Positions 42,464 to 54,404 of a stretch of 64,000 nt of DNA are shown here, one piece after another. The notes beneath the pieces are model-generated. The model saw only the letters and a program-made list of their open reading frames with translations. It made no database searches and was not told where the DNA came from. This DNA is from Erwinia sp. JUb26 (lineage in GTDB: Bacteria; Pseudomonadota; Gammaproteobacteria; Enterobacterales; Enterobacteriaceae), in NCBI RefSeq assembly GCF_003751505.1, contig NZ_RJVB01000001.1:923898-987897 (forward strand). The letters run 5' to 3'. The first letter of the stretch is position 1. Every line of letters begins with the position of its first letter. Position numbers and translations under genes: made by a program.

Positions 42464-43141
42464 TTATCCCGCCAGTCCGCTGTGGCACTGCTGCAGTTCA
42501 CGCACCTTGCTTGCCAGATCGGTCAGGCAGTCGTCATTGATGCCGCGCTGGTTCAGTTCCTGTTCCAGTGAAAACAGATACTGGGCATTGGTGCCCAGCG
42601 GGCCGGTGGCTTTAGCAATCAGCGGCGCAATGGTCTGCGGACAGGAGTCGGTTTCATAGAGCGGATGGCGTGGGTCCATAATAAACACCAGCGCGGTGAC
42701 TTTTCGGCCATCATCCAGCGCCAGTTCGCACCAGGTCGGCAGATAGCAGCCGGTGATCATCTCGCGCTTCCACAGCAGCTCCAGCTCTTCATGGAGCTTT
42801 GCTTCGGGCAGGCAAAAGGCCAGGCCGGTGGTTTCACCGCCCTCTTTCAACGCCAGCATTCGGCCAGGCTGACTGGCGGTACCGCGCCCGGCGGTGAGGC
42901 GCAGGCAAAACGCACGATGCCAGCCAACTAACGTTCCGGCAGCCACTTCATCGGCTTCAAACACCGGGTTCCACATCAGCGATCCGTAGCCGAAGATCCA
43001 TACCGGGCTGTGGTCAGGACGACATGCAAGGGCAGCCGCCAGCGAAGCGGCCCGCTGCTCCGCGCTCCATAACAGTGAGTCCTCGATATCACCAAAAGCG
43101 GTTTTACAGTCAGCTTTTAATAAGAAATCTCGTGTTAACAC
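42464..43141 (-). CDS. chaC: Glutathione-specific gamma-glutamylcyclotransferase ChaC
   Basis: 225 residues from a GTG at 43141 (MLTRDFLLKADCKTAFGDIE), chosen because it matches the E. coli N-terminus and has GGAGG 4 bp upstream; a frame from an ATG at 43189 would add 16 unmatched residues. The substrate loop WIFGYGSLMWNP and the catalytic Glu region of LLWKREMITG are present. It splits glutathione into 5-oxoproline and Cys-Gly. In E. coli it follows chaB; here 7 kb separate them. Confidence 0.92.
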   Translation of the reverse strand: MLTRDFLLKADCKTAFGDIEDSLLWSAEQRAASLAAALACRPDHSPVWIFGYGSLMWNPVFEADEVAAGTLVGWHRAFCLRLTAGRGTASQPGRMLALKEGGETTGLAFCLPEAKLHEELELLWKREMITGCYLPTWCELALDDGRKVTALVFIMDPRHPLYETDSCPQTIAPLIAKATGPLGTNAQYLFSLEQELNQRGINDDCLTDLASKVRELQQCHSGLAG

Positions 43142-43421
43142 TTTTACCTCCACGCCACTGCTCAAATTCCGTCCTGCTGATTTTGCCATCCGTGATCTGA
43201 CTATTTTTAGCTATTTTATCAAACATTATTACTGACCTTATGCATTTATTCAGCAGCTTTCAAGTTAGAGGTCGATCACAAAAGAAAAAAAATGTCCGGG
43301 CGGTGACGGGAGGGTGAAATTTGCTGTAAGCGATAGGGTTGATGCTTTGTACGTGTTGCATTCATTGAGATGATTAGGATCCCCGCTGAGTGGTGTTGTC
43401 TTCACTTATGATGACTGCGCT

Positions 43422-43614
43422 GACGGGGAGCGTCCCCTGCCGGGCAGGTCCTCGCGTCGCTTCGCGATGCCTTCTCTTCGTTCGTCAGCCTCACGGACCG
43501 CCGCAGACGCGCGTCCTGCGCGGCTGCGCCTTTTGCCCACTTCCCTGTGGGCAAATCCGGCCTTCCTCTCTACGCTCAGCGCTGCGAATAGCCCGTTCGG
43601 GAGCGCTACCCGTC
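43422..43614 (+). repeat. Structured intergenic repeat, copy E
   Basis: 193 bp in the 668-bp gap between chaC and scrK, which otherwise shows only the ScrR operator. Ends GACGGG-x-AGCG are inverted imperfectly (18 of 24). Shared blocks: GGTCCTCGCG, hairpin GTCGC-TTC-GCGAT, CCTTC, TTCGTTCGTCAGCC, CGGACCG, stem CGCAG...CTGCG around GTCCTG, hairpin TTTGCCCAC-TTCCCT-GTGGGCAAA (43532-43555), ATCCGGC, GCTCAGCGCTGCGAAT. Shared features with copy A are strongest. Confidence 0.85.
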
Positions 43615-43760
43615 TGCTCTGTTAGTTTTGTGCGGCCTGAAATGTGAGTTTTTAGAGCTACAGCGACTCGTTAGTTTTGAGGGGACCCGCCGCTACAAGC
43701 ACAATGCCCTGAACGTTCAGACAACCCTCAACTATCCAATCATTAGCGCTTTTCTTTTTT

Positions 43761-43776
43761 GCTAAACCAGTTTAGC
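43761..43776 (+). promoter_or_regulatory. ScrR operator before scrK
   Basis: GCTAAACCAGTTTAGC, 7-bp perfect arms around CA, typical of LacI-family fructose/sucrose repressors. It lies 33 bp upstream of scrK. Confidence 0.8.
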
Positions 43777-43809
43777 TTACTGGCAGATTTTTACTTCAGG
43801 ACAATCACA

Positions 43810-44733
43810 ATGACGCAACGAATCTGGGTATTGGGTGATGCAGTAATTGATTTGCTACCGGAACAGGACGATCGCCTGTTGAAATGCCCCGGAGGCGCAC
43901 CGGCTAACGTCGCGGTCGGCGTCGCCCGGCTTGGCGGCAACAGCGCCTTTATCGGCTGCGTGGGCGATGATCCGTTCGGCGAATTCCTGCAGCAGACACT
44001 GCAAGGCGAAGGCGTTGATATCAGCAATATGCATCGCGAAAAAGGTCATCGCACCTCAACCGTGCTGGTCAGCCTGGACCAGCACGGCGAGCGGCAGTTT
44101 ACCTTTATGGTGCGCCCCGCCGCCGATCTGTTCCTCAGCAGCGAACGGCTGCCGCGCTTCGCCGCCGGCGAAGGGCTGCACCTGTGCTCCATAGCTCTCA
44201 GCGCCGAACCCAGCCGCAGCGCGGCGCTGGAGGCAATGCACGCCATCAAGCAGGCCGGTGGCTGGGTAAGCTTCGATCCCAATCTTCGCGAGGACCTGTG
44301 GCCGGACCGACAGCTGCTGTCATCACTGCTGGATACCGCCTTCAGCCAGGCCGATATCATTAAACTGTCCGAAGACGAGCTGGCGACACTCAGCGACGCC
44401 AGCGATCTCGCCGCCCGAATCACCGATTTCGGCAGTCGCTACCAGCCCGCCCTACTGCTGGTCACCTGCGGTGCCGACGGCGTGTGGCTGTGGCAGAACG
44501 GCTCGCTACAGCACTTCCCGGCACCAACGGTTAGCGTGGTCGATACCACCGGCGCGGGTGATGCCTTCGTAGCCGGACTGCTGGCAGCACTGGCGCAGGA
44601 AGATAATCCGCTGGCACCGCGTCAGCTGGAATCCGCTATCCAGCAGGCCCAGCGCAGCGGCGCAGCGGCCACCACCGCCAAAGGCGCGATGACCGCCCTA
44701 CCGTATGCCGCCGATCTGGCCGAAATCCTCTAA
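43810..44733 (+). CDS. scrK: Fructokinase ScrK
   Basis: 307 residues from an ATG with AGGA 10 bp before; a longer frame from 43759 runs through the operator. It is a PfkB-family sugar kinase with signature 1 CPGGAPANVAVGVARLGG near the N-terminus and signature 2 DTTGAGDAFVAG with the catalytic Asp. It phosphorylates the fructose released by ScrB. It is first in the scrKYABR locus and has its own operator. Confidence 0.95.
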   Translation: MTQRIWVLGDAVIDLLPEQDDRLLKCPGGAPANVAVGVARLGGNSAFIGCVGDDPFGEFLQQTLQGEGVDISNMHREKGHRTSTVLVSLDQHGERQFTFMVRPAADLFLSSERLPRFAAGEGLHLCSIALSAEPSRSAALEAMHAIKQAGGWVSFDPNLREDLWPDRQLLSSLLDTAFSQADIIKLSEDELATLSDASDLAARITDFGSRYQPALLLVTCGADGVWLWQNGSLQHFPAPTVSVVDTTGAGDAFVAGLLAALAQEDNPLAPRQLESAIQQAQRSGAAATTAKGAMTALPYAADLAEIL

Positions 44734-44766
44734 TTAAATGGATAAAATGCTAACCCGATCACACTT

Positions 44767-46520
<1,754 letters not shown>

Positions 46521-46556
46521 TAACCGGCCTGAAACATTAAATCACCGACTGAGGGA

Positions 46557-47933
46557 ATGATGGATTTTGACAAAATAGCCCGTGAACTCCTGCCGCTGTT
46601 GGGCGGCAGGGAAAACATCGCCAGCGCCGCGCACTGTGCCACCCGGCTGCGGCTGGTGATGGTCGACGATGATAAGGTGCAAAAGGAGGCCATCGAAGCG
46701 ATCGAGGGCGTCAAAGGCTGTTTCCGCAATGCGGGCCAGATGCAGATCATCTTCGGCAGCGGCATCGTGAATAAAGTTCACGCCGCATTTATTAAGGTGG
46801 CGGGCATTAACGAGTCGAGCAAGAGTGAAGCGGCGGATATCGCAGCGAAAAAGCTGAATCCGCTGCAGCGCATTGCGCGTACGTTGTCGAATATCTTCGT
46901 GCCGATCATTCCGGCGATTGTCGCCTCGGGCCTGCTGATGGGCCTGCTGGGCATGATCAAGACGTATGGCTGGGTCGATGCCAGCAGCGCGCTGTTTATC
47001 ATGCTGGATATGTGCAGTTCGGCGGCCTTCATCATCCTGCCGATCCTGATTGGTTTTACCGCCGCGCGTGAATTCGGCGGTAACCCCTATCTGGGTGCCA
47101 CGCTGGGCGGCATTCTCACCCACCCGGCGTTAACCAACGCGTGGGGTGTCGCCAGCGGTTTCCATACCATGAACTTCTTTGGTCTGGAGATTGCGATGAT
47201 CGGCTATCAGGGTACGGTATTCCCGGTGCTGCTGGCCGTCTGGTTTATGAGCCACTGTGAAAAAAACCTGCGCAAATTTATCCCCAACGCGCTGGATATC
47301 ATCCTCACGCCGTTCCTGACGGTGGTGATCTCCGGCTTCGTCGCCCTGTTGATTATCGGCCCTGCCGGTCGCGGGCTGGGCGAGGGTATTTCACTGGTGC
47401 TCAGCACGCTGATCGCTCACGCGGGCTGGCTGGCCGGGCTGATCTTCGGTGGCCTGTATTCGGTGATTGTGATCACCGGCGTGCACCACAGCTTCCACGC
47501 CATTGAGGCGGGTTTGTTGGGTAACCCCTCAATCGGCGTTAACTTCCTCCTGCCGATCTGGTCGATGGCCAACGTCGCCCAGGGCGGCGCCTGTCTGGCG
47601 GTATGGTTTAAAACCCGCGATGTGCGCACCCGCAGTATTGTTCTACCCTCGGCGTTCTCGGCGATGCTGGGCATCACCGAAGCCGCCATCTTTGGTATCA
47701 ACCTGCGGTTTATCAAACCGTTTATCGCCGGGCTGATCGGCGGTGCCGTCGGTGGCGCATGGGTGGTGGCGATGCACGTCAATATGGTGGCCGTGGGCCT
47801 GACCGCCCTGCCGGGGCTGGCAATTGTACAGAGCAGCTCGATGATCAACTATCTGATCGGCATGGTGATTGCGTTTGTGACCGCCTTTGTGCTGTCCTTA
47901 CTGCTGAAAATCAAAGTTGAGGTCAAAGCATGA
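46557..47933 (+). CDS. scrA: Sucrose PTS permease EIIBC ScrA
   Basis: 458 residues. The EIIB domain (about 1-90) has its phosphorylated Cys-27 in SAAHCATRLRLV; the EIIC domain (about 105-458) has about ten membrane segments including LGGILTHPALTNAWG and the VHHSFHAIEAGL loop. There is no EIIA domain, so Crr (EIIA-Glc) should supply the phosphate. Sucrose is delivered as sucrose-6-phosphate to ScrB. A second ATG follows immediately; GAGGGA precedes the first. Confidence 0.96.
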   Translation: MMDFDKIARELLPLLGGRENIASAAHCATRLRLVMVDDDKVQKEAIEAIEGVKGCFRNAGQMQIIFGSGIVNKVHAAFIKVAGINESSKSEAADIAAKKLNPLQRIARTLSNIFVPIIPAIVASGLLMGLLGMIKTYGWVDASSALFIMLDMCSSAAFIILPILIGFTAAREFGGNPYLGATLGGILTHPALTNAWGVASGFHTMNFFGLEIAMIGYQGTVFPVLLAVWFMSHCEKNLRKFIPNALDIILTPFLTVVISGFVALLIIGPAGRGLGEGISLVLSTLIAHAGWLAGLIFGGLYSVIVITGVHHSFHAIEAGLLGNPSIGVNFLLPIWSMANVAQGGACLAVWFKTRDVRTRSIVLPSAFSAMLGITEAAIFGINLRFIKPFIAGLIGGAVGGAWVVAMHVNMVAVGLTALPGLAIVQSSSMINYLIGMVIAFVTAFVLSLLLKIKVEVKA

Positions 47934-49336
47934 GTGACGCCCATCTGGTGAAACAGGCGCTGCGCGCGGTGCTCAGCGGCCAGCAGCGCGCGGCGGCCGA
48001 TCGTCATCGCCCGGCCTGGCATCTGGCTCCGCCCGTCGGGCTGATGAACGATCCCAACGGATTTATTCAGTTTAATGGCCGCTATACGCTGTGCTATCAG
48101 TGGAACCCGCTGGCCTGTGCGCACGGGGCCAAATTCTGGGGTCAGTGGAGCTCGGCGGATCTGGTGCAGTGGCGGCACGAGCCGCTGGCGCTGGCGCCGT
48201 CCGAAAGCTACGAAAGCCACGGCTGCTACTCCGGTAGCGCGGTGGACAATCACGGCGAGCTGACGCTGGTCTATACCGGTAACGTGAAATTCGAGGACGG
48301 ACGTACCGCATGGCAGTGCCTGGCGGTACAGGACGAACACGGCGAATTTCGCAAACTCGGCCCGGTGCTGTCGCTGCCGGAAGGGTATACCGGCCACGTC
48401 CGCGATCCCAAAGTCTGGCAGCATAACGGCAGCTGGTATATGGTGCTGGCCGCGCAGGACCTGCAGCTACAGGGGAAAGTGCTGCTGCTGATTTCCCCCG
48501 ACCTGCACAGCTGGACGCTGCTGGGCGAAATGGCGGGCAGCGGCCTGAACGGGCTGAGCGATTTCGGCTATATGTGGGAATGCCCGGACCTGTTCCGACT
48601 GGAGGATCGTGAAATCCTGCTGACCTGCCCTCAGGGGCTGGAGGCCGACGGCTGGCGTTATCGCAACACCTTCCAGAGCGGTTATTTCTGCGGCACGTTG
48701 GATTACGACACGGCGCAGTTCAGCCACGGCGAGTTTCATGAACTCGATCTCGGCTTCGAATTTTACGCGCCACAAAGCTGCCTCAGCGACGATGGACGCC
48801 GCCTGCTGATTGGCTGGATGGGGCTACCGGACGGCGATGAATTTTATCAGCCGACGCTGAGCCACGGCTGGATCCATACCATGACCTGCCCTCGCGAACT
48901 GACGCTGGCGGGCGATCGGCTGATTCAGCGACCGGCGCGTGAACTCCAGCTGCTGCGCAAGCAGGAAACGCAGATGAACGGCGTTGCGGGTAACCTGCCT
49001 GCGCTGGACGTAGACAGTGCCGAACTGCTGCTGTCGGTCGACGGCAGCTTCCGCGCCAGCTTCGGTGACGTACTGAGCCTTAACGTTGATCATCATGGCC
49101 TGACGCTGGGACGCAAAAACCTGCGCAGCGGTAAACCGGAAGAACGCCGCTGGTCCGGTGAGGTCCGCACGCTGCAGATCCTCTGCGACCACTCCAGCGT
49201 GGAAATCTTTATTAACGGCGGCGAAGCGGTGATGTCATCGCGCTACTTTCCGGACGCACAGCCGCATCTGCGGTTCAGCGGCAGCGCGCAGATTAGCCTC
49301 AGTCACTGGAGGTTGCGGCAATGCGTGATAGAATGA
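47930..49336 (+). CDS. scrB: Sucrose-6-phosphate hydrolase ScrB
   Basis: 468 residues, glycoside hydrolase family 32. Active-site motifs: LMNDPNG with nucleophile Asp-41, RDPKVW (Asp-159, transition-state stabiliser) and ECPDLF with acid/base Glu-217; a beta-sandwich follows from about 340. It splits sucrose-6-phosphate into glucose-6-phosphate and fructose. It overlaps scrA by 4 bp. Confidence 0.97.
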   Translation: MSDAHLVKQALRAVLSGQQRAAADRHRPAWHLAPPVGLMNDPNGFIQFNGRYTLCYQWNPLACAHGAKFWGQWSSADLVQWRHEPLALAPSESYESHGCYSGSAVDNHGELTLVYTGNVKFEDGRTAWQCLAVQDEHGEFRKLGPVLSLPEGYTGHVRDPKVWQHNGSWYMVLAAQDLQLQGKVLLLISPDLHSWTLLGEMAGSGLNGLSDFGYMWECPDLFRLEDREILLTCPQGLEADGWRYRNTFQSGYFCGTLDYDTAQFSHGEFHELDLGFEFYAPQSCLSDDGRRLLIGWMGLPDGDEFYQPTLSHGWIHTMTCPRELTLAGDRLIQRPARELQLLRKQETQMNGVAGNLPALDVDSAELLLSVDGSFRASFGDVLSLNVDHHGLTLGRKNLRSGKPEERRWSGEVRTLQILCDHSSVEIFINGGEAVMSSRYFPDAQPHLRFSGSAQISLSHWRLRQCVIE

Positions 49337-49364
49337 TCGTCCGTTCATTCACGCCTAAGCCACT

Positions 49365-50387
49365 GTGACTAAAAACAAACGTATCACCATTAACGATATC
49401 GCCCGGCTGGCCGGTGTATCCAAATCCACCGCCAGTCTGGTGCTTAATGGTCGCGGCAAAGAGCTGCGCGTTGCGGAAACGACCCGCAGCCGGGTGATGG
49501 ATATCGCTCGCCAGCACCACTATCAGCCCAGCATCCACGCCCGCGCGTTAAATTCCAGCCGCAGCAATACCCTTGGCCTGGTGGTGCCGGAAATGACCAA
49601 CCACGGCTTTGCCCGTTTCTCTCACGAACTCGAAATGCTGTGCCGCGATGCGGGACTGCAGCTGCTGATCGCCTGCACCGCTGAAAACGCCAGTCAGGAA
49701 ACGCTGGCGGTCAGTAGCCTGATCCAGCGTCAGATCGACGGCCTGATTGTGGCCTCCAGCATGCTGAATGACAGCGAGTATCAGAAAATTAATCAGCAGC
49801 TGCCGGTGGTGCTTTTTGACCGCCATCTGGGCGAGTCATCGCTGCCGCTGGTGATCACCGATGCTACCGAACCCACCGCCACGCTGCTGGAAGCGGTGGC
49901 TCGCGAAGGTTATGACGAAATTTACTTCTTCGGCGGGCAGCCACGTATCTCTCCCACACGCGATCGTCTGGCCGGCTATCAACAGGGTTTAGCGCGCGCC
50001 GGCGTGGCGGTTCGTCCGGAGTGGATCATGCACGGTCACTACCACTCCAGCTCCGGTTACGAAATGTTTGCCGATCTGTATGCCCGTCTGGGCCGCGTTC
50101 CGCAGGCGCTGTTCTGTGCGGCCTGCGGACTACAGGAAGGCGTGCTGCGCTATCTGAGCCAGCACGGACTGCTGGATACGCCGATGCACCTGTGTAGTTT
50201 TGACGATCATTATCTGTATGACGCGCTGTCAGTGCGCATTGATACGGTCGAGCAGGATGAGCGGCTGCTGGCGTGGAACTGCTTTGAGATGATCGTACAG
50301 CTGATTGATGAGCAGACGCCGGAGGTGACCCAGCGCTGGCTGCCCGCCCGGCTGAAATGGCGCCGGGCGAAAAATCCGCAAATCTAA
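49365..50387 (+). CDS. scrR: Sucrose operon repressor ScrR
   Basis: 340 residues from a GTG. A LacI-type helix-turn-helix lies at about 6-27 ([23 protein letters not shown]), the hinge helix at about 50-62, then the periplasmic-binding-like effector domain. It should bind the AACCGGTTTAGC sites upstream of scrK and scrY and be released by fructose or a phosphorylated derivative. It lies 28 bp after scrB, closing the locus. Confidence 0.94.
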   Translation: MTKNKRITINDIARLAGVSKSTASLVLNGRGKELRVAETTRSRVMDIARQHHYQPSIHARALNSSRSNTLGLVVPEMTNHGFARFSHELEMLCRDAGLQLLIACTAENASQETLAVSSLIQRQIDGLIVASSMLNDSEYQKINQQLPVVLFDRHLGESSLPLVITDATEPTATLLEAVAREGYDEIYFFGGQPRISPTRDRLAGYQQGLARAGVAVRPEWIMHGHYHSSSGYEMFADLYARLGRVPQALFCAACGLQEGVLRYLSQHGLLDTPMHLCSFDDHYLYDALSVRIDTVEQDERLLAWNCFEMIVQLIDEQTPEVTQRWLPARLKWRRAKNPQI

Positions 50388-50396
50388 AGCCAGGCA

Positions 50397-50627
50397 TCAA
50401 CGGTTCTTATGCCATTTCTCGTCATCGCCCTTGTGGTACTGGTGTTTCACGGCAGCCCAGGCCACTTTATGCGCGACCTCCTCCCGCGAATCATTACCCC
50501 GGCGATCGTCGCTGTCTTTATACTGCTCCCACGCGTTATTAAACGCTTCTTTATAGATCTCCTGCGCGTGTGCGGGAAGAACGTGTTGAACGGCGTCGGG
50601 CAGCGCCTGGCGGGAATCGTAAGGCAT
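50397..50627 (-). CDS. chaB: ChaB family protein
   Basis: 76 residues starting MPYDSRQALPDAVQHVLPAHAQEIYKEAFNNAW, the ChaB signature. It is a small protein, implicated by name in regulating cation transport by ChaA, though the mechanism is unclear. Preceded by GGAGG. Its stop is 9 bp from the convergent scrR stop, so the sucrose locus ends right against it. In E. coli chaC follows directly. Confidence 0.94.
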   Translation of the reverse strand: MPYDSRQALPDAVQHVLPAHAQEIYKEAFNNAWEQYKDSDDRRGNDSREEVAHKVAWAAVKHQYHKGDDEKWHKNR

Positions 50628-51024
50628 AAGTGACCTCCTGAATTAATCACATTGAGTACTCTTAAAGCCTGGTGCACGGGTCATTTTTTGCCACCCCTGA
50701 TTTTAACCGATCTGAAAGAAATTCAGCACCACTCAGCCCATAACCGCGCCGCAAACCCATAATCAACCCACTTTATTCTTTAGATTATTTTATTTTATTT
50801 AATAAACAACCTGATAATTCATCATGATAAACGCCAAATTATCAAAAATAATGATTTAGGACCGAATTTACTTAAAATCAGTAAAATCACGTAAATAGTT
50901 TTCGGCTACGTGAAAAAAAAGATTACACTTTCGCCACTTGTCACTGATACTTCAGTCACGACTTTATAAGGCCCCCGATAATGTCGGCTTTGGGCCAGCG
51001 GATTTCGATAAGGAGCGTTAGCCT
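50628..51024. other. AT-rich chaB-chaA divergent control region
   Basis: 397 bp with no gene. The middle (50760-50930) is strongly AT-rich. Close to chaA, GGCCC-C-CCGA-TAATG-TCGG-CTTT-GGGCC (50971-50997) makes a nested stem 28 bp upstream of the start codon and should lie in the chaA leader. No T run follows, so a terminator is unlikely. Confidence 0.5.
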
Positions 51025-52116
51025 ATGAGTGCCCACGAGAGCAGTAAAACCCGCCACACCGAGTACTCCCTGTTCTTCCCCCTCGCCGCGCTGCTGGTCC
51101 TGTGGTTCTGGGGTAACACCACCTCACTGCCCGTCGTCGTCGGCATTAATGCCCTTGCGCTGGTCGCCATCCTCAGCAGCGCCTTTAGCGTTGTTCGCCA
51201 TGCCGACGTGCTGGCACACCGTCTGGGCGAACCTTACGGATCGCTGATCCTCAGCCTTTCGGTGGTGATCCTTGAGGTCAGCCTGATTTCCGCCTTGATG
51301 GCCACCGGCGATGCCGCCCCGGCGCTGATGCGCGATACGCTGTTCTCCATCATTATGATCGTCACCTGCGGGCTGGTTGGCTTCGCCCTGCTGCTGGGCG
51401 GCCGCAAATTCGCCACGCAGTACGTTAACCTGGTCGGCGTAAAACAGTATCTGATCGCCATTTTCCCGCTGGCTGTGATTGTGCTGGTGCTGCCCGTGGC
51501 GCTGCCGAACGGCAACTTTTCCATGGCTCAGGCACTGCTGGTTTCCGCGATTTCAGCGGCGATGTACTGGGTATTCCTGCTGATCCAGACCAAAACTCAC
51601 CAGAGTCTGTTTGTCTATGAACACGAAGATGATGACGGCGACCCACATCACGGTAAACCGTCTGCACACAGCAGCGCGTGGCATACTGCCTGGCTGATTG
51701 TGCATCTGATCGCCGTGATTGCCGTGACCAAAATGAATGCCAATCCGCTGGGTGAATTGCTGACGGCAATGAATGCCCCGGAGCAGTTTACCGGCTTCCT
51801 GGTGGCGCTGCTGATCCTCTCCCCTGAAGGGCTGGGTGCAATTAAAGCGGTGCTGGCCAATCAGGTACAGCGCGCGATGAACCTGTTCTTTGGTTCGGTG
51901 CTGGCGACGATCTCGCTGACGGTACCGGCGGTCACCATTATCGCTTCGCTGACCGGTCAGGAGCTGATTTTCGGTCTGGAATCGCCGCAGATGGTGGTGA
52001 TGATTTCAGCCCTGATCCTGTGCCAGATTTCATTCTCAACCGGGCGCACCAACGTGCTGAACGGGGCTGCGCATCTGGCGTTGTTTATCGCCTATCTGAT
52101 GACCGTTATGCTGTAA
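51025..52116 (+). CDS. chaA: Na+/K+/Ca2+-proton antiporter ChaA
   Basis: 363 residues, Ca2+:cation antiporter (CaCA) family, about 11 membrane segments. The two alpha repeats carry the acidic ion-binding motifs: LGEPYGSLILSLSVVILEVSLI (repeat 1) and LLILSPEGLGAIKAVLANQVQRAMNLFFGS (repeat 2). Between them is a cytoplasmic His/Asp-rich loop (YEHEDDDGDPHHGK), a likely cation sensor. It exports Na+, K+ and Ca2+ at alkaline pH. Confidence 0.95.
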   Translation: MSAHESSKTRHTEYSLFFPLAALLVLWFWGNTTSLPVVVGINALALVAILSSAFSVVRHADVLAHRLGEPYGSLILSLSVVILEVSLISALMATGDAAPALMRDTLFSIIMIVTCGLVGFALLLGGRKFATQYVNLVGVKQYLIAIFPLAVIVLVLPVALPNGNFSMAQALLVSAISAAMYWVFLLIQTKTHQSLFVYEHEDDDGDPHHGKPSAHSSAWHTAWLIVHLIAVIAVTKMNANPLGELLTAMNAPEQFTGFLVALLILSPEGLGAIKAVLANQVQRAMNLFFGSVLATISLTVPAVTIIASLTGQELIFGLESPQMVVMISALILCQISFSTGRTNVLNGAAHLALFIAYLMTVML

Positions 52117-52120
52117 AATC

Positions 52121-52145
52121 AAAGGGCCGGATAATCCGGCCCTTT
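52121..52145. terminator. Bidirectional terminator between chaA and hslJ
   Basis: AAAGGGCCGG-ATAAT-CCGGCCCTTT, 10-bp perfect stem with A and T tails, 4 bp after the chaA stop and before the convergent hslJ stop. Confidence 0.88.
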
Positions 52146-52173
52146 GCTCTCTGATTGACTCTTCTTCCGCGCG

Positions 52174-52584
52174 TTACTCAGCACGATAGACCAGCGTATG
52201 TCCCGCCCCATTCAGCGTCAGCGTTTGCCGATCCAGCGTTACGCTGGCTCCCGTATTCAGCACCTCACCCAACATCTGTTCCCACTGGTTGAGTTCACCG
52301 TCACGGCACAGCATCCGGGTTGATGCCAGCTGGGGCACCTTCAGCCGATCCTGTTCGAGTTGCCCCTGGCCGAAGAAGCGATTGCACATCACGCCGCTGA
52401 CCCTGAGCCCCGGCGCGAAGCTGATACCCGGACGGATGCCGGCGCGTTGCGCAACGGGTTTGCCATCGACCGAAGTCAGCACAAAGTAATGATTCAGCAG
52501 CTGCTGTTCATTAAAACGGTTGCCGTCACTGCTACAGCCGCTGGCGGCCAGGGTCGCCAGCATCAGCAAAATGGATTTTTTCAT
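52174..52584 (-). CDS. hslJ: HslJ-like META-domain lipoprotein
   Basis: 136 residues with lipobox ASGC (Cys-17) and a single META domain (about 30-130: YFVLTSVDGKPV, VSGVMCNRFFGQGQL, STRMLC). It resembles E. coli HslJ, an envelope protein linked to heat shock and novobiocin tolerance. E. coli hslJ is elsewhere on the chromosome (next to ldhA), so either the position has changed or this is a paralogue. Confidence 0.85.
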   Translation of the reverse strand: MKKSILLMLATLAASGCSSDGNRFNEQQLLNHYFVLTSVDGKPVAQRAGIRPGISFAPGLRVSGVMCNRFFGQGQLEQDRLKVPQLASTRMLCRDGELNQWEQMLGEVLNTGASVTLDRQTLTLNGAGHTLVYRAE

Positions 52585-52652
52585 CGTGGCTCCTTAAACA
52601 GAACTCAGGTCCGCACGCCGTCGGGTGCCGAAAGACGAAGAGAAACGTCAGA

Positions 52653-52680
52653 GAGAAAACGGGCCTGAAAGCCAGGCCCG
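52653..52680 (-). terminator. Terminator after kdsA
   Basis: CGGGCCTG-AAAGC-CAGGCCCG followed on the minus strand by GTTTTCTCTC, 17 bp past the kdsA stop. It ends the hemA-to-kdsA transcript. Confidence 0.82.
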
Positions 52681-52696
52681 GAGAGAGTGTACCGTA

Positions 52697-53560
<864 letters not shown>

Positions 53561-53594
53561 TTATGTCTTAGAGGTATTCACCGCGCACGAGGTA

Positions 53595-54404
53595 TCAGTG
53601 CAGGGTGATCTGTTTCTGTTCAATGGAGTGGATCTGCAGCTTGATCATTTCGCTCACCGGATCTTCCGGGCACTGCTCCACAAAGTAGGCCAGATCGGTC
53701 AACGCCACGTGTTCGCAGTCCAGCTGGGCAAATATCAGCCCGCGATCGCGAATTTCATACGGGTCTTCGGGATCCATCTGCACCAGCACCTGGCTGACCT
53801 GCAGCGCCGTTTCCATCTGTTTTTCTTCCATCAGCGCCGCTTTAAGCGTATCGAGCATTTTGCGCAGCACGGCCAGCGGCTCGGCTTCCTGCAAATCGTC
53901 ATCGTACAGCTCGGCGATCGGGCCGATATTGCCTTTCAGCCACACCTCAAGCGTATGTTCATCCAGCGTGTCGCCGTTAAAGGGATTGATTAACCAGACA
54001 TCTTCATCAATCCATTCGGCGCGCAGGATCAGCTGCGTGGGGAAAATCACCGGGCACAGCGGTAGCTCAAGCTGGCGGGCAATATGCAGGAATACAATCC
54101 CCAGCGACACCGCCGTACCCTGACGGGTGCGCAGCACGCTGTCCAGCCACAGGGAGTCGGACAGGCGATAGATGCCGCCCGCGCCGCCAAATCCCCACTG
54201 GTGCCAGAAAAGCTCAATCAGCTTCTCCAGCTGTAAATCGGCTTCAAGCTGCGGCGAAATAGCCGCACGCGCTTCGGCTACCAGCGCCGACAATTGCTCT
54301 CTGACGTTTTCAGCCGGAAAGTCGCTGCGAATAGCCAGCGATGCCGCGATAACCGCTTCACTCAGCGGGGCGGCGGTAAAATCAAAATCAGCTAAGGACG
54401 TCAT
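53595..54404 (-). CDS. sirB1: SirB1 family transglutaminase-like/TPR protein
   Basis: 269 residues: an N-terminal transglutaminase-like domain (about 30-170, RQGTAVSLGIVFLHIARQLELPL) and two TPR-like helices towards the C-terminus (ALQVSQVLVQMDPEDPYEIRDRGLIFAQL). It corresponds to E. coli YchA/SirB1, once linked to virulence regulation in Salmonella; the molecular role is unknown. It overlaps sirB2 by 4 bp. Confidence 0.92.
   Translation of the reverse strand: MTSLADFDFTAAPLSEAVIAASLAIRSDFPAENVREQLSALVAEARAAISPQLEADLQLEKLIELFWHQWGFGGAGGIYRLSDSLWLDSVLRTRQGTAVSLGIVFLHIARQLELPLCPVIFPTQLILRAEWIDEDVWLINPFNGDTLDEHTLEVWLKGNIGPIAELYDDDLQEAEPLAVLRKMLDTLKAALMEEKQMETALQVSQVLVQMDPEDPYEIRDRGLIFAQLDCEHVALTDLAYFVEQCPEDPVSEMIKLQIHSIEQKQITLH

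Noticed and set aside
50409-50633. 74-codon hydrophobic plus-strand frame
   Set aside because: Exactly antisense to chaB, which is a clear conserved gene.
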